NCBI GenBank assembly: GCA_007131845.1
Contig: SLPT01000371.1
Coordinates: forward strand, 1 to 7,608
Source: Desulfobacteraceae bacterium
Lineage (GTDB): Bacteria; Desulfobacterota; Desulfobacteria; Desulfobacterales; Desulfosalsimonadaceae
DNA length: 7,608 nucleotides
Reading direction: 5' to 3'
The first letter of the stretch is position 1; each line of letters begins with the position of its first letter. Of the stretch, positions 1-6,112 are shown piece by piece. The translations under genes and the position numbers were made by a program. The notes under the pieces were generated by a model. That model saw only the letters and a list, made by a program, of their open reading frames with translations. It had not been told where the DNA came from and did not search any database.

Positions 1-1
1 G

Positions 2-1000
2 GCGGTGTCCACGGAGAAGGGGCGGCGGTTTGTCTGCGACATGGGAATCCTTTCCGTCGGTATTCGCCCCGAAACCCGTCTGGCCGCGGATGCAGGGCTG
101 ACAATCGGTGAAACCGGGGCGATTGGCGTGGATTCGACCATGCGCACCAGCGACCCCGATATCTACGCCGTGGGCGACGCCGTTGAGGTGAGTGACTTTG
201 CCTCCGGTCATAAAACGATTACCCCCCTTGCGGGGCCGGCCAACAAGCAGGGCCGGATCGCCGCGGACAATGCCATGAACCGACCGGCTGTTTTCCCTGG
301 CACCCTGGGAACCGGAATCGTCAAGATTTTCGATTTGGCCTGCGCCCAGACAGGCCTGAATGAAAAGACCGCGGCCCGGTACAACATCGCCTGCCGGGTC
401 AGTCATACCCATTCCGGGTCCCATGCAGGGTATTATCCCGGCGCCAAAACCGTTTCGATCAAGCTTGTGTTCGCGCCCCACGACGGAACCATTCTGGGAG
501 CCCAGGTGGTCGGGCAGGACGGCGTGGACAAGCGCATCGACGTGATTGCCACGGCCATGTATGCAAAGATGAGCGTTTTCGACCTGCAACATCTGGAGCT
601 TGCGTACGCGCCGCCCTACGGATCCGCCAAGGACCCCGTCAATATCGCCGGTTACGCGGCATCCAACCTGATGAAAAACGACGTGGAAAATATCCAGATG
701 CATGAACTGGCCGGCCTCGATCCGGATGGATACATCCTGCTGGACCTGCGCACGAAAATCGAGCGCAAGCTTTCCGGCACGATCGAAGGGTCGCTGGAGA
801 TACCAATTGATGACCTGCGGGATCGCATCGGTGAACTGGATCGCCAAAAGACCTATATCGCTTATTGCGCGGTGGGTTACCGGGCATACCTGGCCTGCCG
901 CATTCTGACACAAAACGGATTTGCGGCAAAAAACCTGAGCGGCGGGTATTCAACATGGGTGATGGCAGGTTCCGTTGCGGGTGACAAACCCGGCGCATGA
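2..1000 (+). CDS. CoA-disulfide reductase/NADH oxidase-type flavoprotein fused to a C-terminal rhodanese domain (5' partial)
   Basis: This is the C-terminal part of a pyridine nucleotide-disulfide oxidoreductase; the reading frame is open to the left edge. Counting from the GTG at 5, residues 48-59 hold the second FAD-binding motif (TSDPDIYAVGDA, FAD-contacting Asp58). Residues 95-220 form the dimerisation domain, with the HAGYYPGAKT block, KRIDV and the YAPPYGSAKDPVN block (201-213) typical of CoA-disulfide reductase and NADH oxidase relatives. Residues about 230-325 are a single rhodanese domain whose active-site loop is Cys288-AVGYR, followed by the usual LSGGYSTW end. Full-length fusions of this family are about 550 residues, so roughly 220 N-terminal residues are outside the window, including the N-terminal FAD fold and the expected redox-active cysteine. 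Family members reduce CoA disulfide, CoA persulfide or polysulfide with NAD(P)H; the exact substrate cannot be read here. The protein is probably cytoplasmic. The GTG at 5 is internal, not the true start. Confidence 0.9.
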   Translation, partial: AVSTEKGRRFVCDMGILSVGIRPETRLAADAGLTIGETGAIGVDSTMRTSDPDIYAVGDAVEVSDFASGHKTITPLAGPANKQGRIAADNAMNRPAVFPGTLGTGIVKIFDLACAQTGLNEKTAARYNIACRVSHTHSGSHAGYYPGAKTVSIKLVFAPHDGTILGAQVVGQDGVDKRIDVIATAMYAKMSVFDLQHLELAYAPPYGSAKDPVNIAGYAASNLMKNDVENIQMHELAGLDPDGYILLDLRTKIERKLSGTIEGSLEIPIDDLRDRIGELDRQKTYIAYCAVGYRAYLACRILTQNGFAAKNLSGGYSTWVMAGSVAGDKPGA

Positions 1001-1001
1001 T

Positions 1002-1026
1002 GGCCTTTCCCGGCCGGGGGAATGCC
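1002..1026 (+). terminator. Hairpin just after the rhodanese-fusion gene (weak terminator candidate)
   Basis: Starting two bases after the stop codon, GGC at 1002-1004 can pair with GCC at 1024-1026, and TTCCC at 1007-1011 with GGGAA at 1018-1022, leaving a small internal mismatch and a six-base loop. No T-run follows directly. The next Ts, at 1040-1044, lie in a second, weaker CCCAA/TTGGG dyad. It may stop transcription or protect the 3' end, but it is not a textbook intrinsic terminator. Confidence 0.3.
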
Positions 1027-1075
1027 TGAAGCCCCCCAATTTTTGGGAATTTATGGTAAAACGTTATCGTTGTCA

Positions 1076-1103
1076 TTGACGAATCGGATTTCGGAAATAT
1101 GTT
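1076..1103 (+). promoter_or_regulatory. Candidate sigma-70 promoter of the tpx-usp-epimerase block
   Basis: A -35-like TTGACG at 1076-1081 and a -10-like TATGTT at 1098-1103 are separated by 16 bases. They lie in the 166-base gap upstream of tpx, in locally AT-rich sequence. Transcription would begin near 1110, giving a leader of about 55 bases before the ATG at 1167. I saw no clear operator dyad around it. Confidence 0.4.
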
Positions 1104-1166
1104 TAGTGTACAGTTTGAACGAAAAAGACATGAAATATTCCGAAATCAACACCAAGGAGACGAACA

Positions 1167-1799
1167 ATGGCAGAGATAACCATGAAAGGAAAAGCATTTC
1201 GGACAAGCGGCAGTCTGCCGGCATCCGGTTCGGTGGCACCCGATTTTCTGCTTACCACCACCGACCTGTCGGATGTTAGCCTTTCGGATTTCAAAGGAAC
1301 CCGGCTGATACTCAATATCTTTCCGAGCCTTTATACGAGGGTTTGCGCCGAATCGATCCGCAGGTTCAACCAGATGGCGGATAGTCTTGATAATACGAAA
1401 ATTCTTTGCATATCAAGGGATCTGCCCTTTGCCCACGAACGCTTTAACGCGCAGGAGGGCATCGACAACGTGATTTCCCTCTCCGAGCTGCGGGATAGTG
1501 AATTTGGCGCAAATTACGGCCTTCGCATCATGGACGGACCGTTTGCCGGGCTTCTCGCACGGGCGGTAATTGTTGTCGATGAGAAGCATCGGGTGATATA
1601 CAGTGAAATGGTAAGTGAAGTCGGCGAGGAACCTGATTACGAAGCCGCGCTCGAGGCTGCCGGGAGCGCCTCCGGCGATGATGCTGGCCCTGAGCAGGGA
1701 GTGGCGGACGAGGTCTGCACCAAGGCGTCCACAGGAGAGCACGCAAGGTTGGAAGACGACGACGGGGCGTGCGATGACGGGCGGGCCGGCAATGTCTGA
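1167..1799 (+). CDS. tpx: Thiol peroxidase (Tpx-type peroxiredoxin) lacking the usual resolving cysteine, with an acidic C-terminal tail
   Basis: This peroxiredoxin should reduce hydrogen peroxide or alkyl hydroperoxides in the cytoplasm. Residues 1-165 align well with E. coli Tpx as I recall it: LSDVSLSDF (34-42), LNIFPS (49-54), the peroxidatic site Thr57-x-x-Cys60, FNQMADSLDNT (68-77), Cys81 in LCISRDLPFA, catalytic Arg132 in ARAVIVVDE, and the EPDYEAAL end. The resolving cysteine, expected at residue 94 (Cys95 in E. coli), is Asn in ERFNAQEG. The family usually ends near 168 residues. Here a 45-residue Gly/Ala/Asp/Glu-rich tail follows, with Cys184 and Cys202. Its codons remain GC-rich at third positions, so it looks translated rather than a frameshift remnant. 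The start is set by AAGGAG at 1154-1159, seven bases before the ATG. The gene heads a probable operon with the usp gene 59 bases downstream. The family call is secure; the reductive mechanism is open. Confidence 0.93.
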   Translation: MAEITMKGKAFRTSGSLPASGSVAPDFLLTTTDLSDVSLSDFKGTRLILNIFPSLYTRVCAESIRRFNQMADSLDNTKILCISRDLPFAHERFNAQEGIDNVISLSELRDSEFGANYGLRIMDGPFAGLLARAVIVVDEKHRVIYSEMVSEVGEEPDYEAALEAAGSASGDDAGPEQGVADEVCTKASTGEHARLEDDDGACDDGRAGNV

Positions 1800-1858
1800 C
1801 CCGTTGTTCTGGTTGGGCGGTTTATCTGATAACCCGGATGAAAATGGGAGACGACCCA

Positions 1859-2329
1859 ATGAGCAAAAAAGTATTGATTGCGCTGGATGATTCTGAAAAT
1901 GCAAAGCGTGCGGTCACGTTTGCCGCCGGAGTGCTGGATAAGAGTTCCGAAGTTACCCTTTTCAGCGTCCTGCAGGATCACAAGAGTATTTGCCAATACA
2001 ACAGTCCCAGCCTGACGCCTACTTTTCAGCGGGAGCGGGCGGCTTTTTGCGCGCTGGAAGATCAGAAAAAGGTCCTATTGGAAACCGCTTCACAGCAGGC
2101 GCGGCAGGAACTGGCCGCAGCGGGTTTTTCAGAAGACCGCATACATATTAAAGTTAAGCCCCTTGAAAAAGGGGTTGCAAGGGATATCGTAAACAAGGCC
2201 GATGCCGGATATGACGTGGTCGTTATCGGAAAGCGCGGTATATCGGCTGCATCGGATTTCTTTTTCGGCTCCGTATCCCAGAAAGTTTTAAACGGCGTCA
2301 AGTCCGCATCGGTGCTGGTTGTTACCTGA
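1859..2329 (+). CDS. UspA-type universal stress protein with ATP-binding motif
   Basis: This is a single-domain universal stress protein of 156 residues, the usual length for the family. It has the N-terminal strand KKVLIALDDSENA with the conserved acidic residues Asp10/Asp11. Near the C-terminus is the full nucleotide-binding motif G-x2-G-x9-G-S (Gly124, Gly127, Gly137, Ser138) ahead of the final strand SASVLVVT. Such proteins are cytoplasmic, usually dimeric, and bind ATP; their cellular roles in stress survival vary and cannot be specified here. I chose the ATG at 1859 because GGGAG at 1846-1850 lies eight bases upstream and the family fold begins right after it. In-frame ATGs at 1838 and 1844 lack a ribosome site and would add an unlikely MKMGDDP leader. 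The gene sits between tpx and the epimerase gene (26 bases downstream), suggesting co-transcription under redox or starvation stress. Confidence 0.9.
   Translation: MSKKVLIALDDSENAKRAVTFAAGVLDKSSEVTLFSVLQDHKSICQYNSPSLTPTFQRERAAFCALEDQKKVLLETASQQARQELAAAGFSEDRIHIKVKPLEKGVARDIVNKADAGYDVVVIGKRGISAASDFFFGSVSQKVLNGVKSASVLVVT
2157..2176 (+). other. Perfect GAAA-tetraloop hairpin inside the usp coding sequence
   Basis: CCCCTT (2159-2164), GAAA (2165-2168) and AAGGGG (2169-2174) form a six-base-pair stem with a GNRA tetraloop. One G-T and one A-T pair extend it outward to 2157-2176. It encodes the KPLEKGV stretch. There is no T-run, so it is not an intrinsic terminator; any role in transcript structure is speculative. 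Confidence 0.4.
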
Positions 2330-2355
2330 TTTACAAAACCGTCAAGGAGGCAGGC

Positions 2356-3255
2356 GTGAAAGTAGCAATTACAGGTGCCGGCGGATTTGTCGGAAACTAT
2401 CTGACGGATTTTTTCACCGGCCGGGGTGACGAAGTAACCGGCATCGGCCGGAGCCGTCCGGCGAATGTCGCCGACGATTCCCTGTTTACCTGGATCCAGG
2501 CGGATACCACCCAAAAGGGCGGATGGCAGGATGAAATCGATGCATCCGACGTGGTGGTCAACCTGGCAGGCAAGAATATTTTCGGCCGCTGGACCGAAAA
2601 AATCAAGCAGGAGATCCTGGAATCCCGCGTCCGGACCACGGAAAACGTGGTGGAGGGCTTTAGCGGAAATCGCCCTGCGGTGCTGCTGAGCACTTCGGCA
2701 GTCGGCTACTACGGGGACGGGGGAGATGAATTGCTTGATGAGTCTGCCGCCGCCGGCGATGATTTTTTGGCCAGGGTCTGCATCGATTGGGAAGGTGAGG
2801 CCAACCGGGCCGCGGACAAGGGCGTCCGGGTCGCCAATATGCGTTTTTCCATGGTACTGGAAAAAACGGGCGGCGCTCTCAAGATGATGCTGCCCGCATT
2901 CAAGGCTTTTGTTGGCGGTCCTCTTGGAACGGGGAAGCAGTTCATGCCCTGGATTCATATGGGCGATTTGATCCGGGCCCACAGCTTTGTCATCGAACAT
3001 GCCGAAATCATCGGCCCGGTAAACTGCTGTGCCCCCAATCCGCTGCGAAACGAGGATTTTTCCAGGATGCTTGGCTCCGTGCTCGGCCGTCCGTCCGTCT
3101 TTCGCGTTCCCCGGTTCGCTCTTTCAGCAGCCATGGGAGAAATGGGGGAAATGGTGCTTTCCAGTCAGCGGGCCGTACCGGAAAAGCTTTTGAATCACGG
3201 ATTCGAATTTCGTTTTCCGGAGATCAGGGGTGCTCTTGAAGATATTCTGGCGTGA
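2356..3255 (+). CDS. TIGR01777-family NAD(P)-dependent epimerase/dehydratase-like protein (YfcH/SDR39U1 type)
   Basis: This 299-residue protein belongs to the atypical SDR family that includes E. coli YfcH and human SDR39U1. It opens with the Rossmann glycine motif TGAGGFVG (6-13). It has the family block NLAGKNIFGRWTEKIKQ (69-85) followed by SRVRTT (90-95), the catalytic-like STSAVGYYGD (112-121), the MRFSMVL strand (162-168), GTGKQFMPWIHMGD (191-204), and a C-terminal DUF1731-like part (PNPLRNEDFSRMLG from 228). It is expected to bind NAD(P)(H) in the cytoplasm; the substrate is not known for most of the family. The length is normal. The start is a GTG at 2356, five bases after a strong AAGGAGG (2344-2350). 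It lies 26 bases after the usp gene and is probably the last gene of the tpx-usp unit. Confidence 0.9.
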   Translation: MKVAITGAGGFVGNYLTDFFTGRGDEVTGIGRSRPANVADDSLFTWIQADTTQKGGWQDEIDASDVVVNLAGKNIFGRWTEKIKQEILESRVRTTENVVEGFSGNRPAVLLSTSAVGYYGDGGDELLDESAAAGDDFLARVCIDWEGEANRAADKGVRVANMRFSMVLEKTGGALKMMLPAFKAFVGGPLGTGKQFMPWIHMGDLIRAHSFVIEHAEIIGPVNCCAPNPLRNEDFSRMLGSVLGRPSVFRVPRFALSAAMGEMGEMVLSSQRAVPEKLLNHGFEFRFPEIRGALEDILA

Positions 3256-3303
3256 ACGATACTTTTGAGCGGCCGGCCTTCTGTGTTTCTGTAATTGCCA
3301 GAC

Positions 3304-3326
3304 TGTCAACCGGATGACATTATCCG
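3304..3326 (+). promoter_or_regulatory. Two overlapping inverted repeats upstream of the CopZ-like gene
   Basis: TGTCA (3304-3308) is mirrored by TGACA (3315-3319) over a six-base gap. CGGAT (3311-3315) is mirrored by ATCCG (3322-3326), also over six bases. The second dyad ends just before the purine-rich ribosome site (3327-3336). They could be an operator for a copper-responsive regulator or two exclusive RNA hairpins. They do not match any copper operator consensus I can recall. Confidence 0.3.
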
Positions 3327-3343
3327 AAGGAAAGGACAAGCAA

Positions 3344-3547
3344 ATGGAAAAAGCAACGCTCAACATTCCCAATATATCGTGCGGGCACTGCGTTAACAGG
3401 GTCAAAAACGCACTTTCCGAACTCGATGGCGTCTCAGCCGTGGATGGCAATCCGGAGACAAAGGACGTGAGCGTGGACTACGACGCGCCCGCAACGATCG
3501 AACGAATCCGGGAAGTTCTTAAAGAAATCGACTACCCTGCGGCATAG
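3344..3547 (+). CDS. copZ: CopZ-like heavy-metal-associated (HMA) domain protein, probable Cu(I) chaperone
   Basis: This small cytoplasmic protein of 67 residues is a single HMA domain, the typical CopZ length. The metal site is Cys13-Gly-His-Cys16 (I-S-C-G-H-C), followed by the first helix VNRVKNALSEL, the VSAVD turn, strand DVSVDYD and the closing helix IREVLKEIDYPA. Such proteins bind Cu(I) through the two cysteines and pass it to the HMA domains or the membrane entry site of CopA, whose gene follows here. The residue before the motif is Ile rather than the more common Met. I chose the ATG at 3344 because AAGGAAAGGA (3327-3336) lies seven bases upstream and the fold begins there; the in-frame ATG at 3314 lacks a ribosome site. 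The preceding gap is 88 bases, so a separate promoter is possible. The HMA assignment is firm; copper rather than another soft metal is inferred from the neighbour. Confidence 0.9.
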   Translation: MEKATLNIPNISCGHCVNRVKNALSELDGVSAVDGNPETKDVSVDYDAPATIERIREVLKEIDYPAA

Positions 3548-3584
3548 CACAGCAGCCTTTTCGGATGCGTCCTGTTTTTTAGTT

Positions 3585-3590
3585 TATGAT
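3585..3590 (+). promoter_or_regulatory. Possible -10 element in the copZ-copA gap
   Basis: TATGAT differs from the sigma-70 consensus -10 at one position and lies about 75 bases before the copA start. No good -35 hexamer is seen 16-18 bases upstream, so a promoter here would be activator-dependent or weak. Its transcript would include the complete hairpin at 3603-3646. Confidence 0.25.
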
Positions 3591-3602
3591 CAGGCCAGTT
3601 TT

Positions 3603-3646
3603 CCGGCAGTCCGCCCACAAGTACCGGGGAGGGTGCCGGTTTTTTT
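3603..3646 (+). terminator. Intrinsic terminator or attenuator between copZ and copA
   Basis: CCGGCA (3603-3608) pairs perfectly with TGCCGG (3634-3639). Inside it, CC and CCC (3611-3612, 3614-3616) can pair with G-runs at 3627-3632 around one mismatch. A run of seven Ts (3640-3646) follows at once, as in a Rho-independent terminator. A smaller alternative stem, ACCGG (3623-3627) with CCGGT (3636-3640), uses the same right arm. The T-run directly abuts the copA ribosome site GGGAGGA (3647-3653). It therefore either partly ends the copZ transcript or controls read-through into copA. Confidence 0.65.
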
Positions 3647-3661
3647 GGGAGGAAAGAACCG

Positions 3662-6112
3662 ATGTCTAACAAGGAAACCACGCTGCCGGTAACCGGGATG
3701 ACCTGCGCCAATTGCGCCCGCGCCATCGAACGGGCCGTGGGCGGGCAGGATGGCGTTGATTCGGCCCATGTCAACTTCGGCACCGAACAGGTTCATGTAT
3801 CCTTTGATCCTGAAAAAACCGGGATAGACGATATCTCCGAGCGTATCCGGAAGGCTGGCTACGGTGTTGCATCCCGGCGTGCCGAGCTGCCCGTTTCCGG
3901 GATGACCTGCGCCAACTGCGCAAACAGCATCGAAAAAGCGCTATCCCGGAATGCCCGGGGGGTGATCCGGTCTTCCGTGAATTTCGCCACCGAATCCGTC
4001 AGCGTGGAGTATATCCCCACCGAGACGGATCTTGAAGAGATCGTATCGGTTATTAAAAAGGCCGGCTACGAGGCCCATATTCCCGAAGACTCGACCCACG
4101 ATCCCGAAGACTATGAGATGGCGGCCCGCAGTGCCGAGGTCTGGGGCCAGACCAAAAAGTTCATCGCCGGCGTTGTTTTCACGCTTCCCATCTTCGTGCT
4201 CTCCATGGGCCGGGACATGCATTTTTTCGGCCCATGGGCGGATGCGGCCATCATCAACTGGATATTGTTCGCTCTGGCAACACCGGTTCAGTTCTATACC
4301 GGAGGTGATTTTTATACGGGCGCATACCGGAGCCTGTTAAACCGCAGTGCAAACATGGATGTCCTGGTGGCCATGGGGTCTTCCATGGCCTATTTTTACT
4401 CGGTTGCCATCCTGTTTTTTCCCTTATTGGGCGACCATATTTATTTCGAGACATCGGCCATGATCATTACCCTGATCAAGCTGGGCAAGATGCTCGAAAC
4501 CCGTACCAAGCGAAAAACCGGCGGAGCGGTGCGAAAGCTGCTCGATCTCAGGCCGGCCACGGCGGTCATAGTGGATGAAGAGGGAGAGCGGGAAGTGCCC
4601 GTGGCCGATGTGCAAAAGGGTTTTCAGATCCGGGTCCGCCCCGGCGAGCGGATTCCGGTGGACGGCAAGGTGATCGACGGTCAATCGGCGGTTGACGAGT
4701 CCATGCTCACGGGCGAGCCCATGCCTGTAACCAAAAAAATCGGCGACACGATTATCGGCGGCACCATCAACTCCGACGGGACCCTGTTGTTCGAAGCCAG
4801 CCGCGTGGGGAAAGATACGGCCCTTGCACAGATCATCCGCCTGGTGCGCGAAGCCCAGGGAAGCCAGCCTCCCATACAGGCAGTCGTAGACAGGGTATCG
4901 GCGTATTTCGTGCCGGCGGTCGTCGTTTTCGCCGTCTTTACGTTTTTCCTGTGGGCCCTGCTGGTTCCCGGGTATGTGCCGGGAATGATCCGGATGGTGG
5001 CGGTTCTGGTGATCGCATGCCCTTGCGCCCTGGGGCTTGCCACGCCCACGGCCGTCATGGCCGGGACCGGCAAGGCAGCGGAAAAGGGAATTTTGTTTAA
5101 AAACGGCGAGGCGCTGGAGGCAGCGGAAAAAATCGAAGCCATGGTTTTTGACAAGACCGGAACGCTTACCCAGGGAAAGCCCGAGGTGAGTGAAGCCATA
5201 TGCTTCGAGGAGGCATGCGCCAGCGTGGACGCTTTGATTGCACTGGCCGCTTCCGTGGAATCCGGTTCCGAGCATCCCGTGGGCAGGGCCATCGTGCGGG
5301 AGGCATCCCGCAGGAGTCTCACTCTCAAGACCATTTCCGATTTCCGGGCTGCCGGCGGAGACGGTGTGAGCGCAACCGTTGACGGACAACCCGTGCGTGT
5401 GGGCAGGGTTTCCTGGTTTGCGGATCTGGACGCGGATATTTCGGCCCATGAAAATGCCATCGACGAGCTGCAGAAAACAGGGAAAACCGTTGTCATGGTT
5501 GTCGCCGACGACGTTCCCATGGGGCTTGTGGCTGTTGCCGACACGGTGAAGGCCGAAGCAAGGCAGACCGTTGAGGCATTACACGACTACGGGCTCGGGG
5601 TGATCATGCTCACCGGCGACAACCGGCACACCGCAGCGGCGATTGCAGCCGAGCTTGGTATCGACGAGGTCTACGCCGAGGTCCGGCCGGAAGACAAGGC
5701 GGAAAAGGTGAAGAAGTTGCAGTCCGGCAACCGGCGCATCGGTATGGTCGGCGACGGGATCAACGATGCGCCGGCTCTTGCCATTGCCGATGTGGGATTT
5801 GCCATGGGCACCGGCACGGACGTTGCCATCGAGACCGGCGACGTGGTGCTGGCCGGTGGCAGCCTGAGAGCGGTTGTGCGAGCCCTCGATGTGAGCAAAA
5901 AGACCATGAAGACCGTGCGTCAGAATTTGTTTTGGGCATTTTGTTACAACACGCTGCTGATTCCGGTTGCAGCCGGCATCCTGTATCCTTTTGACTGGGT
6001 TCCCCATATGCTGCGGGAACTCAACCCGATGCTGGCGGCCGTTGCCATGTCACTGTCCAGCATATCGGTCGTCACAAACAGCCTGCTGCTTTACCGGGCC
6101 AAGATCAAGTGA
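3662..6112 (+). CDS. copA: CopA-type copper-exporting P1B ATPase
   Basis: This inner-membrane pump uses ATP to move Cu(I) out of the cytoplasm. Its 816 residues are a normal length for a two-HMA CopA. Two N-terminal HMA domains carry GMTCANC motifs (Cys15/Cys18 and Cys83/Cys86). About eight membrane segments follow, near 166-182, 195-212, 232-253, 258-277, 412-436, 441-463, 755-775 and 788-812. Diagnostic motifs are TGE (350-352) of the actuator domain, the CPC transport site (Cys453, Cys455), phosphorylated Asp497 in DKTGT, the HP signature (His538-Pro539), TGDN (651-654), GDGINDAP (697-704), Tyr762-Asn763, and Met796/Ser799/Ser800 in the last segment. CPC plus YN plus MxxSS marks the Cu(I)-specific P1B-1 group. 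The ATG at 3662 follows GGGAGGA at 3647-3653. The CopZ-like gene lies upstream and the DUF2400 gene overlaps the stop codon. No copper-responsive regulator gene is visible in the window. Confidence 0.96.
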   Translation: MSNKETTLPVTGMTCANCARAIERAVGGQDGVDSAHVNFGTEQVHVSFDPEKTGIDDISERIRKAGYGVASRRAELPVSGMTCANCANSIEKALSRNARGVIRSSVNFATESVSVEYIPTETDLEEIVSVIKKAGYEAHIPEDSTHDPEDYEMAARSAEVWGQTKKFIAGVVFTLPIFVLSMGRDMHFFGPWADAAIINWILFALATPVQFYTGGDFYTGAYRSLLNRSANMDVLVAMGSSMAYFYSVAILFFPLLGDHIYFETSAMIITLIKLGKMLETRTKRKTGGAVRKLLDLRPATAVIVDEEGEREVPVADVQKGFQIRVRPGERIPVDGKVIDGQSAVDESMLTGEPMPVTKKIGDTIIGGTINSDGTLLFEASRVGKDTALAQIIRLVREAQGSQPPIQAVVDRVSAYFVPAVVVFAVFTFFLWALLVPGYVPGMIRMVAVLVIACPCALGLATPTAVMAGTGKAAEKGILFKNGEALEAAEKIEAMVFDKTGTLTQGKPEVSEAICFEEACASVDALIALAASVESGSEHPVGRAIVREASRRSLTLKTISDFRAAGGDGVSATVDGQPVRVGRVSWFADLDADISAHENAIDELQKTGKTVVMVVADDVPMGLVAVADTVKAEARQTVEALHDYGLGVIMLTGDNRHTAAAIAAELGIDEVYAEVRPEDKAEKVKKLQSGNRRIGMVGDGINDAPALAIADVGFAMGTGTDVAIETGDVVLAGGSLRAVVRALDVSKKTMKTVRQNLFWAFCYNTLLIPVAAGILYPFDWVPHMLRELNPMLAAVAMSLSSISVVTNSLLLYRAKIK
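3693..3717 (+). repeat. Direct repeat, copy 1 (first HMA metal-binding motif of copA)
   Basis: This 25-base stretch encoding the first GMTCANC site matches 3897-3921 at 24 of 25 positions. The copies are 204 bases apart, exactly 68 codons, so they are in the same frame. It reflects duplication or conservation of the HMA domain at the DNA level. Confidence 0.85.
3897..3921 (+). repeat. Direct repeat, copy 2 (second HMA metal-binding motif of copA)
   Basis: This is the second copy of the 25-base repeat, encoding the CxxC site of the second HMA domain. The single difference from copy 1 is the third base of the Asn codon (AAC here, AAT in copy 1), which is silent. Recombination between copies would remove 68 codons and leave one hybrid HMA domain in frame. 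Confidence 0.85.

Noticed and set aside
1022..1279. An 85-codon + strand open frame between the rhodanese fusion and tpx
   Set aside because: It overlaps tpx in another frame, covers the promoter-like region, and lacks a ribosome site and any family resemblance.
1662..1799. Frameshift as the cause of the tpx tail
   Set aside because: The canonical end is intact up to EPDYEAAL, codon composition stays coding-like afterwards, and no alternative frame gives an obviously better ending. A sequencing error cannot be wholly excluded.
2062..3000. A 312-codon open frame on the - strand across usp and the epimerase gene
   Set aside because: It is antisense to two recognisable family proteins, resembles no family I know, and is the kind of frame that GC-rich third positions create.
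3265..3295. TTGAGC and TGTAAT with a 19-base spacer, as in CueR-type copper promoters
   Set aside because: The spacing fits a MerR-family promoter, but the spacer lacks the dyad expected for CueR and the -35 match is poor.
4424..5544. Two long - strand open frames (341 and 287 codons) inside copA
   Set aside because: They lie fully opposite conserved CopA catalytic motifs, have low-complexity composition and no ribosome sites of note, so they are shadows.
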